Notes: a model not told the origin generated them from the sequence alone. DNA of 64,000 nucleotides from Incurvaria masculella (GCA_946894095.1 OX335645.2:20607001-20671000); one strand, 5' to 3'. Shown: positions 32,800 to 44,657, numbered from the stretch's first letter. Program-made: numbers and translations.

Positions 32800-33876
32800 C
32801 CTAGACAAATTGAATCATCCTGATGTTTCTGCGTTGTATGTCTAACACATAAGACACAACATGGAAACTACTCGCTTGGTGATTTGTCATATTACATTAT
32901 TTAGTTTATAGTGCAGTGTAGTGTTAGTTTCTGCTCGAAATTAATCCATTTGAATTTTTTACTAATACATCAATCAAAACTTGGCATTTAATAAAAAATT
33001 TGTTTGCAATTTGATATGAATATAAACGATTTCTATCCAAACAAATTTATTTAGATGTATTTTTTTCTCTTCTTTTTGTCTTTCTTTTAGATGGTTTTAT
33101 TTAGTGTACTTTTTTAATCCGCAGGGCTAAACTAACATATTAAGGTGGAAATAATTTTTACGTACGCAAAATGGCATCACTATTTTTTCTCGTGAATACC
33201 CTCGAAAATAATGATTTTGGAAATAGCCCTAATACCTTTTTAAAATAAAAATATTTACAGCTTGGCAAAGCTATCCCTGCAGAGCTCTGCACTGGAAACT
33301 ATTAATTAAAATGAAGATTTTTTTAGAATGAACATTAAAAACATGTGTCATTTTTGGTCCCCCGTAAAAGCGAAAAATAGGGCTTCTAGCGGTTGATTAA
33401 TGTCGACCCCGTTTCAGCATTGATGTTTTCATTTGCACCATAGATTTTTATGGTTGTACCACAGAGCTATGTGAGTTGCACAGAAGATGCCAGGAGCCCA
33501 CTGTGTACTTTTTTGAATAAGCAACATAACCGTATCTCTATATGGTCACATATTTCCATATCGTTACAAAGGATATAGAAACACATTCGAGATCTATTTC
33601 TGTCATGTTAAAGTCACACCTAGTGAAAGGGACATGTGCACTTCCCTCTCTTATTCAGTGTAACTTGATGAAAATACGTGACTATACCTCGTTTTTGTAG
33701 GAAATCAGCGTATCGTCGCATCTTGGGTAAACGGTTGCTGGATTGCTGTAAATATTTCAGTATTGTTAACAGCTGGCACTGGCGTAACTTCTTGCAGCTG
33801 GAAATGAAGGTGACGTCGGAAAGGTGACGCGTCACCCAACACGCTGGACATTCGCCTCCGCGCCGTGGTGCTAACA
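32800..33876. other. Spacer, nothing recognised
   Basis: I could not place the symporter's terminal exon here with any confidence. Confidence 0.35.
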
Positions 33877-33988
33877 CGTCGCTTTGTCGCACCGTCACTT
33901 CGTCGCAACGTCATTTCGTCGCAACGTCACTGCGTCGCACCGTCACTTCGTCGCAGTGTCATTTCGTCGCACCGTCACTTCGTCGCAC
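33877..33988 (+). repeat. 16-bp minisatellite, seven units
   Basis: Seven consecutive units of CGTCACTTCGTCGCAC type, each 16 bases, differ at one to three positions. A frame through it gives a serine/arginine/histidine-rich pseudo-peptide, but 16 is not a multiple of three. Confidence 0.85.
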
Positions 33989-33996
33989 GTTCGTCG

Positions 33997-35194
33997 GTAC
34001 ATTCCACGAGACGTCCAGAACAGTCGATGCATGTCCACATTTATATATTTTTGCGTGATACGATATAGTGCCAATTTACAGACGAATTTGCCAAATGGAA
34101 TGTTTACTTTTCGTTCTGAACAAATGCGTGTTTAGCTTTTTTAACGAACAATACACAGTACAGTTCGGGCAGTTCAGGGCAAACAATAGTTAATTAAAAA
34201 AAAGCAATGTTTGCAAGCATCAGTTTCCTTATCGCAAAGTTATTATTATTAGGACAGATTAAGAAAATCCTACGCCAGAGTGCCTTCAAAATAATTCTTA
34301 ATTGTACAACATCGAATTTTCTCAAAGTACTTTTGTTTAGCGTTATATTTCTATAAATTGTTTCCTTGCTTCAAGTTCGATTCTAGGACATTACCTAATT
34401 TAGTCATATTTACGACATTTAGCATTTTCAACAAAACATTTTTTGAAAAATGTTTTGGCAACAAGAATTACAATAAGATACAATGTACAAACATATAAAA
34501 ATGTATGATAGAACAGGATAAAAAAAATACATTGCATTAATTAATCGCAATGTGATAGTTTAGTGTATTTCGGTTAAAATCGACCAAAGTTTAAAGGTTA
34601 CTCAGATATAAATCAATGGTTTTAAAATACAAACTACCTATTAATTTTCCTTAGATATAAATTAAATAGTAAATAATTTATGTCTGAATATATATTCAGC
34701 CCTGTAACCGCTGCCAAATGTCAAAAGTATTTAACTCCATTTATACCGTCAACCCGAAGAATTTCCTTTATGTTTGGTCGACTGTACATAAATCTTTGAG
34801 CCTATCTCAACATGCAGTATTATTTATATTTTGGTTAACAATTAAATTATAATTTAAACATTTGGTTGAATTGATAACTATAAAGGTAGAAGGAACGGAA
34901 CATTTTAAAGTGCGTCGATATGTAGCTAAGAATACGGCACTAATTGTCTCATTCGATAATCCGTTGTCGTATCTATTTGTCGGGCACTAAATAATTGACT
35001 GAAATTGAGTTGTGTAATATAAGGTCTTATTATCATAAAAACATGAAATATATACAAACAAGTATGTAAATTTAATCTCAAAATTATTATCTCGCTGTAG
35101 TGTTAAAATGTAGCTGTTTAGGATTAGTATAAAATTTAAGTATTATAAACTTTTATTATTTTAAGGTATGTTTTGAGTGGGTAATATCATAGAT
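33997..35194. other. AT-rich spacer, nothing recognised
   Basis: I found no frame, RNA gene or repeat link. Confidence 0.35.
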
Positions 35195-35545
35195 TAAAGA
35201 GGAATGGATAGATTGCTAAGGTCATACCAGTGTTGAAAAGGTATAATAAAAGTCTACAGGTGGCGTTGCAATTCACATTTCAGAATACAATAATTAGAAA
35301 TCAATGAACATCAATGGTATTTTTTATTTACAATGACTACTTAAGTTATAGTTAAAATGTATCGTTTTCGTCACGCATACCTAGGCAAAATGAAATTAAG
35401 TTTAGTTTAATAGCGGTGTAACTAGTTCTGGCAGTGGCGGGAGATGGCGCTGGTTAGAAATGTCATTATACCAGAGAAAATAAGCAGTTTTCGGCCAGTT
35501 GTGTCGTTGAATGACGTTGCTATCTTTCCCTTACTCTTTAAGAGG
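35195..35545 (-). repeat. Dispersed repeat, family E, second copy
   Basis: It is inverted relative to 12009-12335 and shares GGGAGATGGCGCTGG, AGAAATGTCAT and CAGGTGGCGTTGCA. Confidence 0.65.
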
Positions 35546-36649
35546 CCCATTGACGCTAACTTTACGATATTTTGGCGTTATTTCAATGGTTATTTCAGAG
35601 TCGGTTAAGAATAAACACCAGTAAAAAAATTAAAATATCAAAGTTTGGACTATTATCTAGTGTATGAGTTACATACATATTTATTTAATTTGAATTGTTG
35701 TAGTCTGTAATGAAGGTGACTTACCTTTAGAAAAATATACTCTTTACTATCGGTACTCTTAAAAAAAATTAAACAGAAGCTATTAACCAGTATTTTTAAA
35801 AGTTAGTTTTCATGTCAAATCTGAAAGGAATTTACATTAATAACTTTTGAAACAACAGTTGTGGTTGAAAATAAGAAAAGAACAGACAAATCTGTATTGT
35901 GTATAAACTGTGAGTGGAATTATAGTGCGGGGAAGTTTGTTTAGTGTAGGGTGTGGAATTAGGTGTCAGGAAGCATGGACTCATAGGTAATCGATTTTTC
36001 ACATCAAACATGTCATATGTGTCGAGCAATCTATGTCTACAAGTTTTAATTTTTTTAACGATTAAATCTGAGGCTCTATCACGTCTCCATGCTTACCATA
36101 ATTATTCTTCGGTTTTTTCCAGTACCTATTTTAAAAAAAAGCGGGCAGACCCAGATACCTGTCGGTTAACTTAATAATACGAAAAACAAAGTAAATATGC
36201 ATAGATGCATGACAAAACCAAAATGTGTAACAATTCTCGAACAGGGATGTTATTTTTCAACCGATTGCGCTACTTACAATAAAACAATTTATCATTCTAT
36301 TAACGGCCATGATAAAACAAATCAAAATTGAAATATCCTTACTATAAAAGATAATGTACGGTATATCATTATCACATAACTTTTAAACAAAAGCAATTGA
36401 TAAACGGTTTTATATTAAAAATCTTACATATTGAAATATTTTTATGAGAATGCGACCAAAAATTTTGAAATGACTTGCTTACAATTGTGCAAATATACGG
36501 GGGCTTTGTACGAAGTGCGGAGATGCCAAGTTACTATTATATAACGATTGTTAGACGTATGCCGTTATAAGAATATTTTTGAATTAAACCGTAAATAAAC
36601 ATTATATTGTTTTTATTTTATTTCTCCAACACAACATATTAAGGGTGCG
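35546..36649. other. AT-rich spacer, nothing recognised
   Basis: I found no supported feature. Confidence 0.35.
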
Positions 36650-36745
36650 ATAAGAGCCAATTGCGTTCAGTGTGATTAGGGCGTGATTAAAAAAAAAATC
36701 TGACGGTATTTTACTTACGCCCTCATCACAGTGAACGCAATTGGT
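36650..36745. mobile_element. Very small foldback element
   Basis: CCAATTGCGTTCAGTGTGAT at the left mirrors ATCACAGTGAACGCAATTGG at the right, with an A-rich loop. A lone arm lies at 10848. Confidence 0.7.
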
Positions 36746-37027
36746 AAGTAAACCAACATTCAATTCTGTTTATAAATATGTACAATAAATTTCGATGGTC
36801 ATTAAAGTAAATAAATAGATTGATGGGCAAATATGAGATGGCATTATGTCATATACCGTGGTGATCGGCCGCGGTCTAGGAGCACTCGAATAACCCTCAT
36901 GTCCCAACAGTACTGGTCTCCTCACTAACCTTTCCTTCACATACTGCCACAATGTATTGTGGTTGTGATATTAAAGGTATTTGCCGAACACACCGCATTC
37001 CCGGGAAAAAAAAATTAACAAAAAAAA

Positions 37028-37633
37028 TAACCGACTTCAAGGAGTTTTCATTTTTGTAGTTACGATTTCTGTTATTTTTTGAGTCGGCGTCAGCCGGGCA
37101 CGCGCTGCGCCAATCAAGAGAACCTAACCTAACCTAACCTAACCTAACCTAACCTAACCTAACCTAACCTTGGCTGACACCGACTCAAAAAAATACAGAA
37201 ATCGTAACTACAAAAATGAAAATTATTTTTTACTTTTTAATGGTTTTTCCACTAAAAAGTTTTATTTTTTTTGTTATTTTTTTTATTTGTTTATTTATAG
37301 TGAATCTGAAGTACACTTACTAATTTGTACACGTCCTTTCCAATAAAAAAAGAATCACCGAAATCGGTTGGCGTTATATTGAGTTATTCGTCCATTTGTC
37401 GCGCACATCTTAATACAAATTTAAGACTTTTATGATTTTCTCATGGATTTCATTGTCAGAACTTAACCAAATTAAAATGGGACCACTTGGGAAGCACTAG
37501 CTATCATTTAAAAAAATAATCATCAAAATCGGTTCACCCAGGCAAAAGTTATGAGGTAACAAACATAAAAAAAAAACAAAAAAAAAACATACAGACGAAT
37601 TGATAACCTCCTCCTTTTTTTGAAGTCGGTTAA
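37028..37633. mobile_element. Nonautonomous DNA element with inner foldback and telomere repeat
   Basis: TAACCGACTTCAA at the left and TTGAAGTCGGTTA at the right are terminal inverted repeats. Near the left end a second inverted pair (GTAGTTACGATTTCTGT and ACAGAAATCGTAACTAC) encloses a GAGTCGGCGTCAGCC stem and the CCTAA array. The rest is AT-rich without an ORF. Confidence 0.75.
37121..37170 (+). repeat. Ten perfect CCTAA units (insect telomere repeat)
   Basis: AACCT is repeated ten times without error, the complement of TTAGG, the telomere repeat of most insects. It forms the loop of the inner inverted repeat. Confidence 0.9.
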
Positions 37634-37649
37634 AAATGAGGTGCCATGC

Positions 37650-37860
37650 AAGGACACATTTTTGAGCACAGACTGGATCGAAAAATGCCCTTTATTTCTG
37701 CATTGTACTGGGTAGAAAACATGGTAAATTTTTTGGTGCCGCTCTTTTAACCAATGCGATGGTATCAACCCGGCCGAGGTTAACCTGACCACCTTGTAAG
37801 TAATCGATTTACCTACAGATTTATGTGGGATCCGAACCACGAAATCCTTAGTCTTACTAT
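37650..37860 (-). repeat. SINE family D, diverged fragment
   Basis: AATGCGATGGTATCAACCCG, CCACCTTGTAAGTAA and GTGGGATCCGAACCACG match the body of the copies at 53000 and 62602 on the minus strand. Confidence 0.55.
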
Positions 37861-38894
37861 ATGTAATACAGCATATTGTATGCATTGGAAACACTTGTAT
37901 TACTATTAGTGCCATAAACTGAAAAGCCCCGCTGGCGCGTCTTCAATCTCCGGCTTGATTAACGGTGAGAGGCTTAATTTAACATAACGCCAGGAGATAA
38001 AACTAGCACCTCATGGCTCTGTACCATCGACGACATAAGTCCAGTAGCACCATACGGTCGGGTTTGTTTTGCACATGTGGCGTGCCCTTTCCCCCACCGA
38101 ACGGTTTTCAAGTTCATGCCATCCGCGAGGGCGGTGTTATTCCCTCATCCGATTCACCCCCGCGCGATGCGAGCGCTTCATAGCAATCGCGTTGGAATGT
38201 GCTACTGGACTTTTTAATGCGACTATACAATCTGGTTTAACCCTGAGGCACAGTAAATATATAACTGTGTGACCGGGGCCACGACAGTAGCTCAACTTGG
38301 GCGATATTTGAGATAAATACCTTCCCGCCATCGAATGTCGGGGTTATCACTTAAATATTGGCGGAGCACTGCTGGTTCTGTTATTTGTAAACAGATATTC
38401 TCGAAGAAACATTCGCGACAGAGCACCGCGAAACTAGCTTAGAGCCCATACAAGCGAAATGTGCCTGTACAGGTGCACGAAATCGGGACTGTGTATGGAG
38501 TTGAGCTACTGGATGTAATCCTATATATTATATTCTGTGCCTGAGGTAAGTTGCTGTTTTGCTCATATAGTAACAGCCACCGCTAGCACAAAACGACCAA
38601 GCGTACGCGTTCGGTGAATTCGTGGGTATATTTACATGTGAGGCGGGCACGTAATGTTGGTGCCATTAAAACTTTGGCCTGAATCGTCAAGCAATTACTA
38701 ACACATCGTCTTGAGCGAGTTTTGGGGCAATTTGTCGCAGCGTAGAGCTGCTACGCCATCGCAGGTGTTGCCCCTATGTTTTCACATTTATCTTACAAAT
38801 AACAAAAACTTACATTAATTAAAACTACCGTCTTCTCGGTAATACAACATGGAGCAATAATCTCATGATCTGATTAAGCACAAATTAACACATA
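37861..38894. other. Spacer; GC-balanced stretch at 38030-38200
   Basis: The GC-balanced part is unique but I recognise no gene in it. Confidence 0.3.
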
Positions 38895-39035
38895 AAAATG
38901 GCCCCTACTGCGAGTCAGACTCGCACTCGAAGGGTTCCGTACCATTCCAAAAAATCACGGTTCTTGTGGGGGAGCCCCATTCCATTTTTACTATATAGCA
39001 GCAATAGATTTATACACTCTGTGAACATTTCAATT
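38895..39035 (+). repeat. Dispersed SINE-like repeat, family A, 3' truncated
   Basis: TGCGAGTCAGACTCGCACTC, GAAGGGTTCCGTACC and ATACACTCTGTGAA are recognisable. The copy stops at the middle of the element. Confidence 0.7.
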
Positions 39036-39319
39036 CGATTTGATTTGATTTGAAGATTATAGTTACTTTAAGATTAAAGTTTCCCACATCGTTCTAAATA
39101 TGAAATGGTAATTTATGGTAGTCTACACGAGGGCTGGAAAACTATTTTGTTGCAAGCGATGCTTACAACTAACGCATTTTTCCTTATCAAACCAAACAAT
39201 TTAAATTCAGCATGAACAGAAAAAAACATACTACATCCCATTAACTAAAAAGGGGTTTAATTAAAAGTATTGTGCTATCTAATAATACATTAAACACATG
39301 CATAATGTATGCTCCGAGT

Positions 39320-39545
39320 CTCGCGCATGAGGCGTGTTTGCTTAGCTAGTAATGAGAGCTTTTATAGCGAGCTTTTCAATTACTAATGGCTGAAATAATT
39401 ACATTCCCCGCGTCGCCGCTCGGAGGGACCTTTCACGTTGTTTTTGCCTCAGACGTGCTCGAATCACTACATTAAAGAGATTTTCACGTCGCATATGCAA
39501 ATAGCGACTCCGCCGCGAGGCAGGTGCAGCTAGGGTCGAACTTTT
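39320..39545. promoter_or_regulatory. Unique island with homeodomain- and POU-like sites
   Basis: It contains TAATGAGAGCTTTTATAG, TCAATTACTAATGG, AATAATTACA and a perfect octamer-type ATATGCAAAT at 39493. It has GC-rich patches and no ORF. This composition is common in insect developmental enhancers, but the assignment is inference. Confidence 0.3.
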
Positions 39546-39679
39546 TGAACGTTTCAATTTGAAAGTTTCACAACAGCAAAATTATACTCACGATCTGTAT
39601 TGTGGCCGGAGCGTCATTTGAAAATTAGGTATTGTTGCGAGGTTATGTATTTTTAAAAACAATTTTTTTTTTTGTAAAG

Positions 39680-40020
39680 GGCGGCATATGGCGTACGCCA
39701 AGATGCCCGACGACGCCCATGAGCTTTCGAACTTTCGAAACCATTCCGGCCGGCCAGGTGCGCTCTCACACCATGTTTGAAGGATCCCAGGTTGTACTTA
39801 AGGGGAAATAACTCGGCAGGGAGTGCATTCTATAGTTTACCGACCCTATAGATAAAATATTTAGAGGATCGGTTGGTTCTGATTTTTTGAATGTCGATAG
39901 TGTACGGGTGCATTTCCTGCCTGTTCCTGTTATATGAAAGAAAATGCTCCGCTCAACTAAAGTCAATGCCGTTTCGGACTGATGTCGGGCTGCACCTAAC
40001 ATTGTATGTTATATGAGTTC
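39680..40020 (-). pseudogene. C-terminal remnant of a non-LTR ORF2
   Basis: Read in reverse, QEMHPYTIDIQKIRTNRS leads to YRVGKL, then a stop where family members have Trp, then NALPAELFPLKYNLGSFKHG and VRAHLAGRNG. RVGKLWN-LP and SFK(H/R) mark the extreme C-terminus of many insect LINE ORF2 proteins. A second copy is at 60560. Confidence 0.65.
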
Positions 40021-40127
40021 CCCATTCAAACTGTCATCCCTTTTTACCACCCACAGTTAAATCTGTTTATACACCAAATTTCATCAAAATTGGTTCAGCG
40101 GTTTAAGCGTGAAAACGTAACAGACAG

Positions 40128-40492
40128 ACAGCGGCTCGTAGCCTAGTGGCGCGGGGACTGGCCTAGCGTACCAGAGGCCCGGGTTCAATACCAACTTGCA
40201 CCATTGTCTTTCTCTTTCAGAGTTCGATAAGTGCATTTCGTCACGAATGCGAGCTGCTCCATGGTTCGGAATCCATGTAAAACTGTAGGTCCCCTTAACC
40301 CTACTAGGTGGTAGGGTTTAAGCCCGCCCGGGTTGGTACCATCGCATTGGATGAAAAGATGGTCGAAGCGGCAATGAAAATTTGTCCGTGTTTTCCATCC
40401 ATGGCACCTAATTCGGGAATGTGGTGTATTGGGCTAATATAATAACGGTAGTTGTGTGGTATTAGCCATCCATGTCAGGTCGCATAAAAAAA
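40128..40492 (+). repeat. SINE family D, complete, tRNA-like head
   Basis: The head has an A-box-like TAGCCTAGTGGCGCGGGGAC and a B-box-like GGGTTCAATACC. The body carries CTAGGTGGTAGGGTTTAAGC, GATGGTCGAAGCGGCAATG and TATTAGCCATCCATG and ends in an A-run. Confidence 0.8.
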
Positions 40493-41109
40493 AACAGACA
40501 GAGTTATTTTCCCAATTTTAATATTAGTAGGTATGGATACGGCATAGAAATCACCATTTTCCCATGTTACCTCTATTGTCGCCTTTAACCAACTTATACG
40601 TAAAGAAAAGAAGTTTCGAATACACATTTTGAACAATGGAAGAACTATCACGTTTCATAGGGTTGAACAAAATCATATTTCACAAAGTTAATGTTTTATA
40701 ATATTGGAAACATTGGGAGTGTTCGCAGTAATCTGCTGATGATCTTAATGTTAATTTGATCAAGTGTTTTTTATCCAATGCCAACCCTTAAAATGCCAAG
40801 TGTGGTGTGGCGACTAGCTGTGTGTCCTCCGCACTGCCAGCGCCACCACTCTGAGGATCATCTCCATATTCATGTGTCGACACCAGCCCGCCCGCCGCCG
40901 CCACCACCCTCGCCTCCAACTCGACACAATGCGATTACTGCACGATTACACAGGCGATGCGGTTCAAGCCAATGAGTTTTAGATCATTCATACTACGATC
41001 TCATTTGATACCGACGCAATGATAGTATTGTTCTGCCAAGGAATTGTTTGGCAGTAGCATTTAGATCTAAGTATGTATTTCATAATTGTGGACGGAAAAA
41101 TATGTTATG

Positions 41110-41232
41110 TAAACCCGTGAAGTTTCTTTGCGGGTTCTTCTTTTCTGGGTTGATCGAATCCGCGGATCTTTGTGACGTAACTTGGTGTAGTTTGACTACC
41201 AAAAAGTTTAAATAAATGAAATGAAATGATTT
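41110..41232 (+). repeat. LINE 3' end
   Basis: TTTCTTTGCGGGTTCTTCTT, GACGTAACTTGGTGTAGTTT and AAATAAATGAAATGAAATG are a typical lepidopteran LINE terminus. No coding part remains. Confidence 0.5.
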
Positions 41233-42107
41233 TTTTTATATACATAAAAAAAGTGTATCAATATAGAAATTTATTTATTTCGTTTTGTATATAGATAATA
41301 CGAAACGTGGCTAAATAATAATAATAATAATTCTTTAAAAATATACAATATTTTCTTTGAGTGAGCTATCTCGTTTTCAAAATGAAGGGTCTTTCCCCTT
41401 AATGTGGCCCTCAGCTTTCCGACCACATCGTTAAAAAATGTACATCGAACGTTCTGTAGTTATGACAGCACTTTAAATTAAAACGTGGGCAATTCATCCG
41501 ACAGTAAACTCTTGCCAGACCAAATGAAACGACATTATAAAATTAACTAAATAGATCGCTGTTTTAACACTACCCTCTTTATGAGCGGGACAGCTCGGTA
41601 AATTGAGCGGTTAACTGTTCAGCGGAACCAACTTTGGTCATTAATTACGGAGAGAATATGCTAAAACATGATCACTCCCAAATGGAACTTTTTATTGCAA
41701 TCATTAAATTATTTCAGCTTTTATGTTACAAAGCGGTGTGCCGCTGAACTACCTTACGCTAGGTAAAGGCTACATGGTATAGAGGATGTATTTTGAACAA
41801 ATTGATTTTTATTCTTTTAGAACTTTTATTTAATATTATAATGGGATGTAAATTTAGTATTGGAAAAGTTTAGGGTATTCGTAGAAATCTACTTCAACTA
41901 ACGAGTCTTATATGAAAGCGTTTAAAATGTTAACAACAAAAAAACGATACGATTTAAAGGAAAAAAGGTCACGAAATTTCGATAGAGCGGCGTCATTGTT
42001 TATATTTTCTGTGATTTGCCTTTATTTAATATTTTTTTAATATACCTAGAAACTAAAACCCTCTGTTCACAGTTCATATTTTTTGTATGTAACTGTATGT
42101 GTAAATT
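41233..42107. other. AT-rich spacer, nothing recognised
   Basis: It contains only an ATA microsatellite near 41318. Confidence 0.35.
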
Positions 42108-42475
42108 TTAATTACAAAACGACTTACAGCTAAAAGTAAACTACGACCGCTGTAGTTAAAAATCTAACAAAAACCAAATACATTATAAATCTTGATTAAA
42201 TTAGCTATGTCTGATGACTAATCTTTTTAAGATGTTCTTACTTTATCATTGCGTATTGCCCCTCCAAAGTATTGCATAAATCGCGCGAAAAATTCGAACT
42301 TTCGGACCTTATAACTTAGAAACCAAAAACAATTTTACAATGCCAACGGTCATCAGACATCTAGTTCGATCAAATAAAGCTATTTTGAGAAAAATTTGGG
42401 AATTGTGACAAGAAATATGGGCGTGATCTTCTTTCCCCGTTTGTATGGGCAGTTGAGCGGGATGGGCCACCTTAA
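42108..42475 (-). mobile_element. TTAA-type MITE, family C, truncated copy
   Basis: It keeps the end GGGATGGGCCACC/TTAA and about 365 bases. The opposite third is missing beyond AAAACGACTTACAGC. Confidence 0.8.
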
Positions 42476-42749
42476 TACCTATAAAGTAAGGAAGATCTAT
42501 GTACCTACCCTGTACGTGGAATCCGAACGGGAACCCGAACGGGAAAACGGGAATAAATTTAGTAGCACAATTGTTCTTTGTTAGACACGGGTAGTGTCAG
42601 CAATTATAATCAAATTTATTTGGAAGCGATTTATTTTATAACTCATTATTACCATTGAAGAAAAAAAAACATTAAAATAATACCCATTAGATACTTGTTG
42701 ATGTATGTTCTATTTTAAATATGTCTTTCTTTTCTTTTACTCACTTGTA

Positions 42750-42990
42750 TTTACGGAACGTTGCAAGATATAAATTATCTAAACACACACTGTCACCACA
42801 CACAAACTACACACCCTCTCTATATCACACACACGGTTTTGGAATGTTGCAAAGTCTAAATTATACAGTGTTAAGACATTTTAGCAAATTGTAAAACATG
42901 AAACTTTGTTATTGTCTTAAATATTTGTAATCAACATAATGTAATAATTTAAGATTAGCTGCAAGGTTTCTTATAAAAAAAAAATACATG
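42750..42990 (+). repeat. LINE 3' untranslated fragment, family G, second copy
   Basis: It is collinear with 23845-24108 and ends AAGATTAGCTGCAAGG then TTTCTTATAAAA. Confidence 0.55.
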
Positions 42991-43024
42991 GATGTATTAA
43001 TAACAGAGACGTTTGCAATCACAT

Positions 43025-43460
43025 TCGAGAGCGGTACATTGGGGCTAGGGCGCCAGGCCAGGGCGGCGCTGCGGCCCGGTCGGGCGGCGCGGAGACGCGG
43101 CAAGAAGGCGCCGCTACAATTGTTTTACCGCCGCAAATTTGAAAGAAGTTGAGTAATGAGGCGCAGGTGGCGCGGCGCGCTCCGCCGCCGCCGCCGCCGA
43201 CGACTTTATAACGCCCCGGAAGCTCAATTTATACCCACCACGTCGGCGGCGGCGGCAGTTGATGGGCGGAGGCCGTTTGTTTGCGGAGAGCGCGGCGTAT
43301 TCGGCGGTTTACGCCGTTTTAATTACTTTGGGGGCAATTAAATAGTTATCCGCGGAATTTACTTTATGACGTCTGAGGAACGACGTTTTTACGACGCTCG
43401 CCTAGCCGAGGAGGAAGAGTCTCGACAAAGTGGTCGCCTCCTAATATAAACGTTGGGGAA
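43025..43460. promoter_or_regulatory. GC-rich unique island
   Basis: It has dense CpG and CCGCCG runs, with embedded AT cores CTACAATTGTTTT, GACTTTATAAC and GGGCAATTAAATAG. The short frames here are compositional. It may be a regulatory island. Confidence 0.3.
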
Positions 43461-43579
43461 TCTATGTCACTGAGAGAAATAAAAATAAACCCTTTAGATA
43501 CATAATAAAATTAAAACCACAGGGCTGTAAACTTCTGTAAAATTCATATACTGAAAAAAAAAATTTTTTTTATGGGCAC

Positions 43580-44129
43580 TTAAGGTGGCCCAACCCGCTC
43601 ATCTCCCCATACAAAAGGGGAAAGAAGATCACGCCTATATTTCTTGTCAGAGATCCAAAATTTTGCTCAAAATAGCTTTATTTGATTGAACTTGATGTCT
43701 GATGACCATTGGCATTGTAAAATTGTGTTTGGTTTCCAAGTTATAACGTCCGAAAGTTCGGATTTTTCGCGCGTTTTATACAATAACTTTGGACGTGGAT
43801 TACGCAATGATAAAGTGATAACATCTTAAAAAGATTAGTCATCAGACATAGCTTATTTAATAAAGATTTATAATATATTTGGTTTTTATTAGAATTTTGA
43901 CTACAGCAGTCGTGGTTTACTTTTAGCTATAAGTCGTTTTGAAATGAAAATTTTCGTAAATCTTACCAAATCATACACTCTGCACATTGTCTTTTTTGTG
44001 GACAGGTTGCATCTTCCTCATCACGGATCCTGTCTTATTCTTAGAAACAGAAAAGGTCCCAGAGCGCAACAGCACGGTTTTGTACCGTGCCCGCAAATGA
44101 GTTGAGGCCACCGGGTTGGGCCACCTTAA
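43580..44129 (+). mobile_element. TTAA-type MITE, family C, complete copy (left of an inverted pair)
   Basis: TTAA with GGTGGCCCAACCCGCTC at the left, and CGGGTTGGGCCACC with TTAA at the right. Its right TTAA is also the left TTAA of the next element. Confidence 0.88.
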
Positions 44130-44657
44130 GGTGGCCTTTACCGGCGGGACTAACTCATTCGCGGGTACGGTACAAAACGAGCTATTGCGCTCTGGGACTT
44201 TCTCTGTTTCAAAGAAAAAGACAGGCTCCGTGATGAGGAGGATGCAACATGCCCAGAAAGCAGACAATGCGCATAGTGTTTGATTTGGTAAGATTTAGGT
44301 TTTTTTTTATTATAAAACGACTTATAGCTAAAAGTAAATCACGACCGCTGTAGTAAAAAATCAACCAAAAACCAAATCGATTATAATTCTACATCAAACA
44401 AGCTAGTTCTGATAACTAATCTTTTAAAGATATTTAAATTTTATTGTTGAGTATTCCACCTCCATAGTTATTGTATAAAACGTGCGTGTATAAATTATGG
44501 ACCTTCTAACTTTGAAAACAAACACTATTTTACAATGCCAATGGTCATCAGACATCTTTTTTGATCAAATAAAGCTGTATTGAGTATAATTTTGGATCTC
44601 TGACAAGAAATATGCGCATGATCTTCTTTCCACATGGGGAATTGAGCTGGAACTTAA
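44126..44657 (-). mobile_element. TTAA-type MITE, family C, inverted partner
   Basis: TTAA then GGTGGCCTTTACCGGCGGG at the left, and AATTGAGCTGGAAC then TTAA at the right. It is more diverged than its partner, so the two did not arise as one recent palindrome. Confidence 0.85.

Noticed and set aside
33865..34135. Arg/Ser/His-rich frames at the minisatellite
   Set aside because: The unit is 16 bases, so the frame rotates with each unit. No start or splice context.
37121..37170. Chromosome end
   Set aside because: The telomere array is only 50 bases, inside an inverted repeat, with ordinary sequence on both sides.
37523..37915. 130-codon minus-strand frame
   Set aside because: It spans the end of the CCGACTTCAA element and a SINE fragment, so it is a composite of repeats.
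43971..44267. 98-codon minus-strand frame
   Set aside because: It crosses the junction of two inverted MITEs and uses only their sequence. Similar frames occur in other copies.
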